Source: Cupriavidus sp. U2 (GTDB lineage: Bacteria; Pseudomonadota; Gammaproteobacteria; Burkholderiales; Burkholderiaceae). From it: DNA of 64,000 nucleotides. Below, one piece after another: positions 24,291 to 32,880 of the stretch. The position numbers were made by a program, and so were the translations under genes. The stretch's first letter is position 1. The number at the start of each line of letters is the position of its first letter. Location of the stretch: assembly GCF_009663685.2 (NCBI RefSeq), contig NZ_RCOG02000022.1, forward strand, positions 151,576 to 215,575, given 5' to 3'. Below the pieces are notes generated by a model. It had not been told where the DNA came from. It did not search any database and saw only the letters and a list, made by a program, of their open reading frames with translations.

Positions 24291-26162
24291 TCAGCCGAAC
24301 GTGAACGCGTAGGCTTGCACGCCGGGGTCCAGAAACTCGATGGCAAAGGTGCGGTCGCGTATCGCGCCGTCTTGCCGCACAAGCTGGTAAAGGCGTTGGT
24401 CGGTGACCGTGCCGGTGCCGTCGGCGGCCACGTCCGTGCCGTGAGAGGCGCCTGGAGCCTGGCCATCGATCGTCACGCGAAAGCGCACCGGCTTGCCGTC
24501 GCGGCCCGGGCCCAGCACCAGATGCAGGTCGCGCGCATGGAAGCGGTAGATGATGCGGCCATCGGGCTTCATCAGCGAGGCGTGTTCCTGGCCGACATTC
24601 CACTGGCCGGCCAGGCCCCAGTGGTTCAGCGCGGGCTGGACGGGTGCGCTGTAGTCCTTGGTGGCGTCTTCGCGGGCACCGCCGGGCGAGGCGAAGTTCT
24701 CGGCCCGCGCGTAGCCGACGTAGGTTTCCGGCGACTGCACGGCGCGGGCGTCGGCAGCCAACTCCACGCCCTTTGCCATGCCCTGGACCGTCCCTTCCGC
24801 CGCACCCGCACCGACGGCAGCCATCTTGCCCACATCGCCGTGGCCGGCCTCGGCCAGCAGTTGCCGGATCACGGCTTCAGACTTGTCATACTCGCCTTCG
24901 CCGAAATGGTGGAAACGCACGCGTCCCTGGGCGTCGATGAAGTAGTGCGCCGGCCAGTAGTTGTTCTGGAAGGCGCGCCAGATGGCGTAGTTGTTGTCGA
25001 TCGCGACCGGGTAGGTCACGCCCAGGTCCTTCGCGGCCTTGCGGACGTTGTCGACATTGCGCTCGAACGCGAACTCGGGCGCATGCACGCCGATCACCAC
25101 CAGCCCCTGGTCGCGATACTTCTCCGCCCATGCCTTCACGTAAGGCAGCGAGCGCAGGCAGTTGATGCACGAATACGTCCAGAAATCGACCAGCACGACC
25201 TTGCCACGCAGGGCCTCTGCCGTGAGCGGCGGCGAATTCAGCCACGCCACCGCGCCATCGACACCGGGAAACTTGCCTTCGACCGGCAGATCCGATGCCG
25301 GGCCGGCCGCCGCGCGCATCATCATCGACCCACCGGATGCCTCGGGCGTGGCCGACATCGCCATGGTGTTCTGCGCCATCGCCTGGGGCTTGGCCTGCAT
25401 CATCATCGCGCCGCCAGCGCTGTCGCTGGCGTCCTTGCGGCCCGCGAAGGCATCGACCAGCCGCTGCTCCAGCCCGCCGGTGGCCACCGTGGAAATGCGC
25501 GTGAGGATGCCGGTATCGAGCCCGAGCGCGATGGCGCCTACGCCCACGAGCATGGCAGCGCCGATGGCGCGCCGGATCCATTCGCCCGCGCCCAGCGACC
25601 GCTTCATGGCGGCGAACACGCGGCCGCCCACCAGCAGCGCCACGGCCAGCGACGTGGCGGCCCCGGCGGCATAGGCGAGCAGCAGCAGGGTGGTGCCAAT
25701 GCTGGCCCCCTGCAGGGCGGCGCCCGTCAGCACCAGGCCCAGGATCGGGCCCGCGCAGGGCGCCCAGAGCAGGCCGGTGGCGATGCCGAGCAGGAACGAC
25801 GACGCCGGGCTGGCCGGGCGTCCGTCGGCCTGGGCGAAGTTTGTCAGGCGGCTGCCGGCACGCACCAGCGGCTGGGTCAGCCGTTCGGCCAGGCTCGGCA
25901 GCAGCAGTGTCACGCCGAACACGGCCAATAGGGCGATGGCCAGCCAGCGGCCGAGCTCATTGGCCTGCGCCACCCAGCCGCCGCCCACGGCGGCCAGCGT
26001 GGCCACGCCGGCGAACGTAATACCCATGCCGGCCAGCAGGGGCAGGCCGCTGCGCACGAACGGCTGGTCGGCCCGCGCGAAGACGAAGGGCAGGACGGGC
26101 AGGATGCAGGGGCTCAGGATCGTCAGGACCCCGCCCAGGTAGGCAAGTATCAGCAGCAGCAT
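24291..26162 (-). CDS. dipZ: DipZ-type thiol-disulfide reductant transporter (CcdA + thioredoxin-like + C-terminal domain)
   Basis: A 623-residue inner-membrane protein that should carry reducing power from cytoplasmic thioredoxin to the periplasm. The CcdA-like membrane part (about 1-220) has its redox cysteines at Cys19 (LSPCILP) and Cys136 (WAPCAGP). A thioredoxin-like domain (about 295-440) has the CINC motif at Cys332 and Cys335. A C-terminal beta-rich domain (about 480-623) resembles the carbohydrate-binding-like domain of DipZ proteins. The periplasmic linker at 253-282 contains nine methionines in 30 residues. Lying between msrB and msrA, it is the obvious electron source for both. 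Confidence 0.9.
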   Translation of the reverse strand: MLLLILAYLGGVLTILSPCILPVLPFVFARADQPFVRSGLPLLAGMGITFAGVATLAAVGGGWVAQANELGRWLAIALLAVFGVTLLLPSLAERLTQPLVRAGSRLTNFAQADGRPASPASSFLLGIATGLLWAPCAGPILGLVLTGAALQGASIGTTLLLLAYAAGAATSLAVALLVGGRVFAAMKRSLGAGEWIRRAIGAAMLVGVGAIALGLDTGILTRISTVATGGLEQRLVDAFAGRKDASDSAGGAMMMQAKPQAMAQNTMAMSATPEASGGSMMMRAAAGPASDLPVEGKFPGVDGAVAWLNSPPLTAEALRGKVVLVDFWTYSCINCLRSLPYVKAWAEKYRDQGLVVIGVHAPEFAFERNVDNVRKAAKDLGVTYPVAIDNNYAIWRAFQNNYWPAHYFIDAQGRVRFHHFGEGEYDKSEAVIRQLLAEAGHGDVGKMAAVGAGAAEGTVQGMAKGVELAADARAVQSPETYVGYARAENFASPGGAREDATKDYSAPVQPALNHWGLAGQWNVGQEHASLMKPDGRIIYRFHARDLHLVLGPGRDGKPVRFRVTIDGQAPGASHGTDVAADGTGTVTDQRLYQLVRQDGAIRDRTFAIEFLDPGVQAYAFTFG

Positions 26163-26208
26163 GGCGTGGTGCTCGTGGTCAGTGGCCAGGGGTGTCGGCC
26201 GGTCAAGG

Positions 26209-26727
26209 TCAGGCGGCCGCTGGCCGGAAGGTCATCGCCACGCCGTTCATGCAGTAGCGCAGGCCGGTGGGCTTGGGGCCGTCATCGAAGACATGGCCCA
26301 GGTGACCGCCGCAGCGGCGGCAATGCACGGCGGTGCGAATCATCCCGAACGTCACGTCCTGGGTGGTGCCCACCGCATTGGCCAGCGGGGCCCAGAAGCT
26401 GGGCCAGCCAGTACCGCTGTCGAACTTGGTATGCGACGCGAACAGGTCGAGCTGGCAGCCCGCGCAGGCAAACACGCCCTTGCGGTGCTCGTCGTTGAGC
26501 GGGCTGCTGAACGGCCGTTCCGTGCCTTCCTGCCGCAGCACGTTGTACTGGGCGGCGGTCAGCTTCTTGCGCCATTCGGCATCGCTCATGGTCACTTCGA
26601 ACGTGTCGGGGGCTTGCGGGCCAGTGCCGGCGCTGGCCGGGCCAGCCAGCAGGCGCCAGCCGCCCAGGGCGGCCACCGCGGCGGTCAGGGTGCCGCCGGA
26701 CAGCAGAAAGCGTCGGGTGATGCGCAT
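26209..26727 (-). CDS. msrB: Peptide methionine sulfoxide reductase MsrB, exported
   Basis: This enzyme reduces the R-epimer of protein methionine sulfoxide. The ATG at 26727 gives 172 residues with a twin-arginine-like signal (MRITRRFLLSGG, hydrophobic core, then AGPASAG). The catalytic domain shows the structural zinc cysteines in CAGC and CRRC, the GGHLGHVFDDGPKPTGLRYC motif and the active-site Cys in RYCMNG. Tat-type export would let it fold with zinc before transport. It is first gene of the msrB-dipZ-msrA cluster and is divergent from a two-component regulator across a 179-base gap. Confidence 0.93.
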   Translation of the reverse strand: MRITRRFLLSGGTLTAAVAALGGWRLLAGPASAGTGPQAPDTFEVTMSDAEWRKKLTAAQYNVLRQEGTERPFSSPLNDEHRKGVFACAGCQLDLFASHTKFDSGTGWPSFWAPLANAVGTTQDVTFGMIRTAVHCRRCGGHLGHVFDDGPKPTGLRYCMNGVAMTFRPAAA

Positions 26728-26906
26728 GGTGGACTCCGTGCTCGGGAAGGGGTGATCGGATGGTAGGCAACGGGGCGTATCGGAGTCCTCGCCGAACCTT
26801 AAACAATTCGTGATAACTGCCTCGGGCGGATTTCTGCACAATAGCGACACATTCCCGATTTCCCGATTTCCCGATCTTTCCCGCGCCCCTGCCCACCCGG
26901 TACAAC
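26728..26906. promoter_or_regulatory. Divergent promoter region between msrB and response regulator
   Basis: This 179-base gap must hold the promoters of both units. It contains three head-to-tail copies of TTCCCGAT (26852-26875) and an AT-rich patch (CTTAAACAATTCGTGATAACT, about 26798-26818). Either could be a regulator binding site, but no consensus promoter is clear. Confidence 0.5.
26852..26875 (+). repeat. Three tandem TTCCCGAT copies
   Basis: Three perfect 8-bp copies, followed by a partial TTTCCCG, lie 31 bases before the response regulator ATG. The 8-bp period is shorter than the usual 10-11 bp spacing of OmpR-type sites. The array may be slippage-prone. Confidence 0.7.
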
Positions 26907-27650
26907 ATGGAACACCCGAAACGAATCCTGCTGGTCGAAGACGATGCCGGCATTGCCAACGTGCTGGCCATGCATCTGCGCGACGAACGCTACGAGGTCG
27001 TCCACAGTGCGGACGGGGCCGAAGGCCTGCGCCTGCTGGAGCAGGGCGGCTGGGACGCGCTGGTGCTGGACCTGATGCTGCCCGGCGTGGACGGGTTGGA
27101 AATCTGCCGGCGGGCGCGTGCGATGACGCGCTACACGCCGATCATCATCACCAGCGCGCGGTCCAGCGAGGTGCACCGCATCCTGGGCCTGGAACTGGGC
27201 GCCGACGACTACCTGGCCAAGCCGTTCTCGGTGCTGGAACTGGTGGCACGTGTCAAGGCGCTGCTGCGGCGCGTGGAGGCGATGGCCCGCGATGTGCGTG
27301 CCGATGCCGGCAGCCTGGAACTGGCGGGCCTGGCCATCGACCCGCTGGCGCGCCAGGCCTCGGTGGACGGCCGGCGGCTCGATCTCACGCCGCGCGAGTT
27401 CGACCTGCTGTACTTCTTCGCGCGCCATCCCGACAAGGTGTTCTCGCGCATGGACCTGCTCAACGCGGTCTGGGGCTACCAGCACGAAGGCTACGAACAC
27501 ACCGTGAACACGCATATCAACCGGCTGCGCACCAAGATCGAGGCGGACCCGGCGCGGCCGATGCGCATCCTGACGGTCTGGCGCCGGGGTTACCGTTTTG
27601 TGGCCGACCCGGCAGCCGCGCCATTGGGGGAAGAAGGGGAGCCATCGTGA
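26907..27650 (+). CDS. OmpR-family response regulator
   Basis: A 247-residue DNA-binding regulator. The receiver domain (about 5-120) has the acidic pocket Glu11/Asp12/Asp13, phospho-acceptor Asp55 (LVLDLMLPG) and Lys105 (LAKPF). The C-terminal winged helix (about 140-235) has LDLTPREFDLLYFFARHPDKVFSR and VNTHINRLRTKIE. Its stop overlaps the start of the histidine kinase (GTGA). Divergence from msrB-dipZ-msrA suggests that it controls that cluster, possibly in response to oxidants such as hypochlorite, by analogy with HprRS and msrPQ of E. coli. That link is inference. Confidence 0.93.
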   Translation: MEHPKRILLVEDDAGIANVLAMHLRDERYEVVHSADGAEGLRLLEQGGWDALVLDLMLPGVDGLEICRRARAMTRYTPIIITSARSSEVHRILGLELGADDYLAKPFSVLELVARVKALLRRVEAMARDVRADAGSLELAGLAIDPLARQASVDGRRLDLTPREFDLLYFFARHPDKVFSRMDLLNAVWGYQHEGYEHTVNTHINRLRTKIEADPARPMRILTVWRRGYRFVADPAAAPLGEEGEPS

Positions 27651-29098
27651 AGCTGTCGCTGACCCAGCGCCTGTCCGCCGTGTTCGCGGCGCTGCTGCTG
27701 GCGTGCTGCGGGGCGTCGGCCTGGCTGCAGGTGCGCGCCAACGCGATGCACGAGAAAGAGGTGATCCAGAGCCTGTCGCGCGGCCTGGCCGCCTACATCG
27801 CGCGCAATGCCTTGCTGGAGGACCAGAGTGCCATCGCGCCGCAGGCGCTACGCCAGCTGTTCGGTCAGCTCATGGTGGTGAACCCGAGCGTCGAGGTGTA
27901 TCTGCTGGACGACCAGGGCCATATCCGCGGCCACGATGCGCCCAGCGGCCACCTGATCCGCGATCGGGTAGATCTGGCGCCGGTAAAGAAGCTGATCGAC
28001 GGCGGCGCGCTGCCGATCCTGGGCGACGACCCGCGCAGCGCGTCCGGGCGCAAGGTGTTCAGCGCCGCGCCGTTGCGACAGGGCGGCTATATCTATGTGG
28101 TGCTGATGGGCGAGACGCACGACCGGCTGGCCGCGCGGGCGTCGCAGGATTCGGTGATGCGGACCACACTGTGGTCGATGGCGCTGGTGGCCTCGCTGGG
28201 CCTGATCGCCGGCCTGGTGGCGTTTGCGCTGATCACGCGGCCGCTGCGCCGGCTGACCAACGAGATCCGGCAGTTCGATTCCGGCGATGCCTACACCGCC
28301 GGCGACCCGCAGGCGACGCCGGCGGAGCCCGTGCCGCGCGACGAGATGGCGGCGCTGGAATCGGCGTTTCGCCAGATGTCGGACCGCATCGACAGCCAGT
28401 GGCGAGCGCTCAAGCAGCAGGATCAGGAGCGGCGCGAGATGGTGGCCAATATCTCGCACGACCTGCGCACGCCGCTGACGTCATTGCACGGCTACCTGGA
28501 AACCTTATCGGTCAAGGCCGACAGCCTGAGCGCGGACGAACGCCAGCGCTATCTGGCGATTGCGCTGGCGCAGAGCGCCAAGGTCGGCGGACTGGCCCAG
28601 GCGCTGTTCGAGCTGGCGCGGCTGGAGCATGGCATGGTGCAGGCCGTGCCCGAGGATTTTTCGATGGTTGACCTGACGCAGGATGTGCTCGAAAAATTTG
28701 CCTTGCCCGCCGAGGCCAAGCACTTGCAACTGCGCGCCGGGGTGCCCCCCGCGCTGCCGGCCGTGTCGGCCGACCTGGGCATGATCGAACGGGTGCTGAC
28801 CAACCTGCTGGACAACGCGATCCGGCACACGCCGGCCGGCGGTACGGTGGAGATCGACCTGGCCAGCCAGGACGGCAGAGTGGCGGTTACCGTCAGCGAT
28901 ACGGGGCCGGGCATTCCGCCGGCGCTGCGCGAGTCGATCTTCCAGCGGCCGTTTCCATCGGGCGGCGCACATCGGGGCGGCGGCCTGGGCTTGCTGATCG
29001 TGCAGCGCATGCTGCAGTTGAATGGCAGCCAGGTGAAGCTGGTGGACCGGCAGGGCGGTACGACACTGACGTTTGCGCTGCGGGCGGCGGCGCGCTAG
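27647..29098 (+). CDS. Membrane sensor histidine kinase
   Basis: A 483-residue kinase starting at GTG 27647, overlapping the regulator stop. Membrane helices are at about 8-28 and 172-197, enclosing a periplasmic sensor domain of about 140 residues. HAMP follows (ITRPLRRLTNEI). The H-box ISHDLRTPLTSL has His271. N-box NLLDNAIRHTPAGG, G1 DTGPGIP and G2 GGGLGLLIVQR are intact. The periplasmic domain contains only a few Met and no Cys, so a thiol-based signal is unlikely. It pairs with the preceding response regulator. Confidence 0.93.
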   Translation: MKLSLTQRLSAVFAALLLACCGASAWLQVRANAMHEKEVIQSLSRGLAAYIARNALLEDQSAIAPQALRQLFGQLMVVNPSVEVYLLDDQGHIRGHDAPSGHLIRDRVDLAPVKKLIDGGALPILGDDPRSASGRKVFSAAPLRQGGYIYVVLMGETHDRLAARASQDSVMRTTLWSMALVASLGLIAGLVAFALITRPLRRLTNEIRQFDSGDAYTAGDPQATPAEPVPRDEMAALESAFRQMSDRIDSQWRALKQQDQERREMVANISHDLRTPLTSLHGYLETLSVKADSLSADERQRYLAIALAQSAKVGGLAQALFELARLEHGMVQAVPEDFSMVDLTQDVLEKFALPAEAKHLQLRAGVPPALPAVSADLGMIERVLTNLLDNAIRHTPAGGTVEIDLASQDGRVAVTVSDTGPGIPPALRESIFQRPFPSGGAHRGGGLGLLIVQRMLQLNGSQVKLVDRQGGTTLTFALRAAAR

Positions 29099-29150
29099 CG
29101 GTCATGGCTGGCAGGGGATGTCCGGCAGCCCTTGGCAGGCCTTTCCTTCG

Positions 29151-30062
29151 TCATGAAAGGGGCATGCTGTGCCCGCCATCCGGCCCCTCCACGATCTGGC
29201 CGCCCAGGCGTTCCCTCAGCCAGCCGACGAATGCCGCGATATCGGCGTGAATGCCGTCGCGGATCTGACGTTCGGCTGGCACTGCCATCAGCCCGCCGTC
29301 GAACGCCGTGAAGCCATACGGCGCCACCAGCGCGCCCGAATCCAGTTCGCCGCGAATCAGCCGCTGCTCCACCAGCGCCACGCCCAGCCCCGCCAACGCC
29401 GCCTGGATGCACAGATGGGTGTGCGGGAACGTCAGCCCGCCATGGGGCGCGATACGCTTGCCCGTCTTTGCTTCCCATTGATCCCATGCGCTCGACGTGA
29501 AATCGTGGGTAATCCGCACGCCCGTGGCGATCTGCCTGGCGTGGGCCGGCGTGCAGACCGGGCCGAACAGGACTGGCGCCAGCGGCATCGCGCGCTGCCG
29601 GTCGGCGGCCGGGTACGACGATAGATCCCACGCGATCACGACATCGGCGCCTTCGGTGCGCATCTCGCGCGCGGAAGTTATCGACAGCCGGATCCGGATA
29701 TCGGGCCGGACGCGATAAAAATCCGCCAGTTCCGGCACCAGCCAGCGCATCGCGAACGTCGCGCTGCAGGCCACATGCAGTGTAGGACCGCGCGACTGGT
29801 CCAGAACGCGGTCGTAGCCTTGCTCCAGCTGGTCGAACACCGCGCGCACCACATCGTAGAACGCACGGCCATGGTCGTTGAGCCGTACGCCGGTGCCGTC
29901 ACGGTCGAACAGTTCGACGCCCGCATGCTCCTGCAACAGCCGCAACTGCCGGCTGACCGCGCCATGGGTGCGGCACAGTTCCTCGGCGGCGCGCGTGACG
30001 GAACCCGTGCGGGCCGTGGCCTCGAACGCGCGCAGCGTGGACATCGGGGGCAGGGTACGCAT
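29151..30062 (-). CDS. LysR-type regulator, GcvA-like, divergent from enolase gene
   Basis: A 303-residue regulator. The ATG at 30062 was chosen because the winged helix begins right after it (TLPPMSTLRAFEATARTGSVTRAAEELCRTHGAVSRQLRLLQEHAG, residues about 3-48). The effector domain (about 90-295) has the GLGVALVEQRLIRGELDSGALVAPYG segment typical of the GcvA subgroup. The gene is divergent from a second-type enolase with a 121-base gap holding paired inverted repeats. LysR proteins usually regulate the divergent neighbour, so a metabolite of lower glycolysis is a possible effector (inference). Confidence 0.9.
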   Translation of the reverse strand: MRTLPPMSTLRAFEATARTGSVTRAAEELCRTHGAVSRQLRLLQEHAGVELFDRDGTGVRLNDHGRAFYDVVRAVFDQLEQGYDRVLDQSRGPTLHVACSATFAMRWLVPELADFYRVRPDIRIRLSITSAREMRTEGADVVIAWDLSSYPAADRQRAMPLAPVLFGPVCTPAHARQIATGVRITHDFTSSAWDQWEAKTGKRIAPHGGLTFPHTHLCIQAALAGLGVALVEQRLIRGELDSGALVAPYGFTAFDGGLMAVPAERQIRDGIHADIAAFVGWLRERLGGQIVEGPDGGHSMPLS

Positions 30063-30071
30063 GGTCGTTAT

Positions 30072-30170
30072 GTGAGAAAAACTGACGAATTGAAGAAAAT
30101 AACGCGATATTCGCCGGGCAGGAAGGTGTCTACGATCCATCCATCGATATTTTCTTCACGAAGTTCTCAC
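30072..30170. promoter_or_regulatory. Nested inverted repeats in lysR-enolase promoter gap
   Basis: GTGAGAA (30072-30078) pairs with TTCTCAC (30164-30170), and inside them GAAGAAAATA (30092-30101) pairs perfectly with TATTTTCTTC (30148-30157). The whole dyad is centred near 30,122-30,125 within the shared promoter. Two spaced half-site pairs fit the binding of a LysR tetramer. Confidence 0.55.
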
Positions 30171-30183
30171 TGGAGGAGTTGGC

Positions 30184-31461
30184 ATGGCGCGCATCGTGGC
30201 GGTGGCGGGACTGGAGGTTCTGGACAGCCGGGGCAACCCGACCGTCGAAGTGGAAGTGATGCTGGACGATGGCGCAAGCGGTCGCGCCATCGTGCCGTCG
30301 GGGGCGTCCACCGGCGCGCGTGAGGCGCTGGAACTTCGCGATGGCGATCCGCGCCGTTTTCTGGGGCGGGGCGTGTCGCGGGCCGTGCGGGCGGTCGACA
30401 CCACCCTGCGCGATGCCCTGTGGGGATGCGACGCCCTGGATCAGGCGCAGGTCGACACGATCATGATCGACGTCGATGGCACGCCCGACAAAAGCCGGCT
30501 CGGCGCCAACGCCATGCTCGGCGTGTCACTGGCCGTGGCGCGGGCGGCGGCCGATTCGAGGCGCCAGCCGCTGTTCGCCAGCCTTGGCGGCGATCGCGCC
30601 ACGCTGTTGCCGCTGCCGTTGATCAACGTGATCAATGGCGGCGCGCATGCCGATAACGCGCTCGATTTTCAGGAATTCATGATTGCCCCGGTGGGCGCGG
30701 CCACGTTTGCCGATGCGGTGCGCGGCAGTGCCGAGGTATTCCATACGCTGCGCGGCCTGCTCAAGGCCGAGGGCCACAACACGAACGTGGGCGACGAGGG
30801 CGGCTTCGCGCCTGCGCTGCGCACCGCCGAATCGGCACTGGACTTCCTGGTCGAAGCGATTGGGCGCGCTGGATACCGCGCGGGGCAGGACATCGCGCTG
30901 GCCCTGGACCCCGCCGCGAGCGAGCTGTACGCGGACGGGCAGTACTGCTATCCAGGCGAAGGCCTCACGCGTTCGCGCGTCGAGCAGGTGGACTATCTAG
31001 TCGGACTGGCAGCGCGCTACCCGATCGTGTCGATCGAAGACGGCATGGCCGAGGACGATGCGGAAGGCTGGCAGATGCTGACGCAGCGGCTGGGCCAGCG
31101 TTGCCAACTGGTGGGCGACGATGTGTTCTGCACCCATCCCACGCTGCTGCGCGAAGGCGTGGATCGGCATATCGCCAACGCCATTCTGGTCAAGCCCAAC
31201 CAGATCGGCACCCTCAGCGAAATGCTGGAGACGGTACGCGTGGCCCATGGCCACGGCTATGCCGCGGTGATGTCGCATCGCTCGGGCGAGACCGAGGATG
31301 TCACGATTGCCGAACTGGCCGTGGCCACGCGCTGCGGGCAGATCAAGACCGGGTCGTTGTCACGTGCGGATCGTACGGCCAAGTACAACCAGTTGCTGCG
31401 CATCGAGCGCATGCTGGGTAGCCGGGCGAGCTATGCGGGCGGCGGGGCCTTGCGGCGCTGA
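30184..31461 (+). CDS. eno: Enolase paralogue under LysR control
   Basis: A 425-residue phosphopyruvate hydratase that interconverts 2-phosphoglycerate and phosphoenolpyruvate. It is full length with all key parts: GNPTVEVEV and SGASTG loop, GDEGGFAP (catalytic Glu), [10 protein letters not shown] and GDDVFCTHP (Mg ligands), LVKPNQIGT (catalytic Lys) and [19 protein letters not shown]. The family usually lies near pyrG and kdsA in this group. Here it stands alone beside lysR, so it is probably an extra copy. Small departures such as KPNQIG in place of KVNQIG or KFNQIG fit a paralogue. A TGGAGGAG ribosome site precedes the ATG. Confidence 0.9.
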   Translation: MARIVAVAGLEVLDSRGNPTVEVEVMLDDGASGRAIVPSGASTGAREALELRDGDPRRFLGRGVSRAVRAVDTTLRDALWGCDALDQAQVDTIMIDVDGTPDKSRLGANAMLGVSLAVARAAADSRRQPLFASLGGDRATLLPLPLINVINGGAHADNALDFQEFMIAPVGAATFADAVRGSAEVFHTLRGLLKAEGHNTNVGDEGGFAPALRTAESALDFLVEAIGRAGYRAGQDIALALDPAASELYADGQYCYPGEGLTRSRVEQVDYLVGLAARYPIVSIEDGMAEDDAEGWQMLTQRLGQRCQLVGDDVFCTHPTLLREGVDRHIANAILVKPNQIGTLSEMLETVRVAHGHGYAAVMSHRSGETEDVTIAELAVATRCGQIKTGSLSRADRTAKYNQLLRIERMLGSRASYAGGGALRR

Positions 31462-31499
31462 TGCCCGGGGATGCCTGGAGACGCCCGCAGCCAGGCCAC

Positions 31500-31760
31500 C
31501 TAAAGCAGTGCGAAGCGGGCGGCCTGCGGCCCCACCACCGCCGGCCGGCTGACCGCGTACCGATGATGGTCGCCGCCGGCCTCGAACGACAGGTAGTCGG
31601 GCGTCCAGCGCAGGCCGCGCAGGAAACGGGTTTCGAGGCCATCGACAACAATGGCGCCACCCTGCACGGTGACGCTGTCACAAGGCAGGCGCAGCAACTC
31701 GGCGTCGTCGCCGAAGTAATGGGCTTCCAGCAGGATCGAAGCGGCTTGGTAGGCGGGCAT
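31500..31760 (-). CDS. Small hypothetical protein under a LexA box
   Basis: An 86-residue protein starting MPAYQAASILLEAHYFGDDAELLRLPCDSV, of unknown function. The predicted fold is small and beta-rich (SVTVQGGAIVVDGLETRFLRGLRWTPDYLSFEAGGDHHRYAV). The ATG at 31760 was chosen because a perfect LexA box lies 23 bases upstream. Longer frames run through the operator. No signal peptide or membrane segment is seen. It stands alone, with no partner in the operon. Damage-induced expression is inferred from the operator. Confidence 0.68.
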   Translation of the reverse strand: MPAYQAASILLEAHYFGDDAELLRLPCDSVTVQGGAIVVDGLETRFLRGLRWTPDYLSFEAGGDHHRYAVSRPAVVGPQAARFALL

Positions 31761-31783
31761 GGTCGTCGGTGTGGCGGATCGGA

Positions 31784-31803
31784 TACTGTATATACATACA
31801 GTA
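31784..31803 (-). promoter_or_regulatory. LexA (SOS) box
   Basis: TACTGTATATACATACAGTA is a near-ideal CTGT-N8-ACAG operator, with the alternating AT centre seen in the strongest E. coli boxes. It lies upstream of the leftward 86-residue gene. On the plus strand no gene start follows within 225 bases. Confidence 0.88.
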
Positions 31804-32028
31804 GTATAGCGGCCTTGCCGTGCGGCTGCACGTGCCTGATTCTCAATTTTCGCGCCCGATCCCCGATTCAGAAAAGTCTTGCTTCGGCGACACCACATCG
31901 CGCCGGGCGCACATCCATGGCCGCAATCGCTGCCCCATCGCCAGATTGGTATAACCTGAAGTGCAGGAACCTCCGATCTTCCGGCGTCTCTCGACATCGG
32001 AGAAACGTCTCGAAGCGGGAGGCTGCGG

Positions 32029-32457
32029 ATGTTGGAAAGGGAAAGCAGGACGTGCTGGTTTGCTGCGGGATTGCTGACGGGGGCCATCACGGCGGGCATA
32101 TGTGCATGGCTGGGCGTTCAACGCGCGCGACCCGCCAGGTTGCCAGGCGGAACGCCGGGCGGGGCCGATGCCGGTGATGCCGAAGCGCCGGCCGTTGCCG
32201 CTGCCGGGCCGGTACCTTCGGTGGCCGCCTCGCACCAGATCGACGGTGGGTCCGACATGTTCGAGTACCGTGGGTTTGTCGTGCATCTGTTCTGGCAGGC
32301 CCTGGCGCCGGAGCGTTATCGCGCGTGGTGCGATATCTGGGAAGCCGGGGCCGTGGTGCAGGAAGCAGGCGGTCCGCCGGCCACGTTCCTGACTGCGGCC
32401 GAAGCGCGGCTGGCTGCTGGGGCATGGGCACGCCACTGGGTGCAGAACAATGGCTAG
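32029..32457 (+). CDS. Hypothetical membrane-anchored protein
   Basis: A 142-residue protein of unknown function. One N-terminal membrane helix lies at about 9-29 (CWFAAGLLTGAITAGICAWLG), followed by a Pro/Ala/Gly-rich linker (about 30-70) and a small C-terminal domain (MFEYRGFVVHLFWQALAPERYRAWCDIWEAGAVVQEAGG...). A GGGAGG ribosome site lies 8 bases upstream. The anchored domain could face the periplasm or cytoplasm. The basic residues after the helix favour a cytoplasmic tail. Confidence 0.65.
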   Translation: MLERESRTCWFAAGLLTGAITAGICAWLGVQRARPARLPGGTPGGADAGDAEAPAVAAAGPVPSVAASHQIDGGSDMFEYRGFVVHLFWQALAPERYRAWCDIWEAGAVVQEAGGPPATFLTAAEARLAAGAWARHWVQNNG

Positions 32458-32558
32458 GGCAGTCACGCCATCCCGCCGACGTGGGGCGTGAATCATGCGG
32501 ATGCGCGGTGTGACGCGCGATGGCTGCGTGATACGATGACTCGCTTCATTTGGAGTTC

Positions 32559-32798
32559 ATGATGTTTGTCTGCCAGAACCAGCCTTGCGGCGCGCAGTGG
32601 TCGCCCGACGAGGTGGAGATCCGGAACGAAGGGCAGGGCCCGCTGTTTCGCTGCCCGCTATGTGGCGCGCGCAATCACCTGGAGGCCCGTCGAGGGCCGG
32701 ACGGCGCGCCAGGATACCGCCAGGTTCCTCGCGCTCCCGCCGCCGCGGCGCCGGAGCGTCCGTCCAGGCCGGCGCCTCACCGTGGAAAGCGGCACTGA
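32559..32798 (+). CDS. Small zinc-ribbon-like protein
   Basis: A 79-residue protein with four Cys in two pairs: CQNQPC near the start and CPLC at about 32-35, which look like a zinc ribbon. The C-terminal half is Pro/Ala/Arg-rich and probably disordered. A GGAG site precedes tandem ATGs at 32559 and 32562. The function is not known. It could bind nucleic acid or serve as a small adaptor. Confidence 0.62.
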   Translation: MMFVCQNQPCGAQWSPDEVEIRNEGQGPLFRCPLCGARNHLEARRGPDGAPGYRQVPRAPAAAAPERPSRPAPHRGKRH

Positions 32799-32880
32799 TT
32801 GCGCCGCGCAAGCGGGGGGCCTTCCATCGCGATAGCGATGCCTCCTCAAGGCGGCGCGGTCTCGTACCGTTAAGACACCC

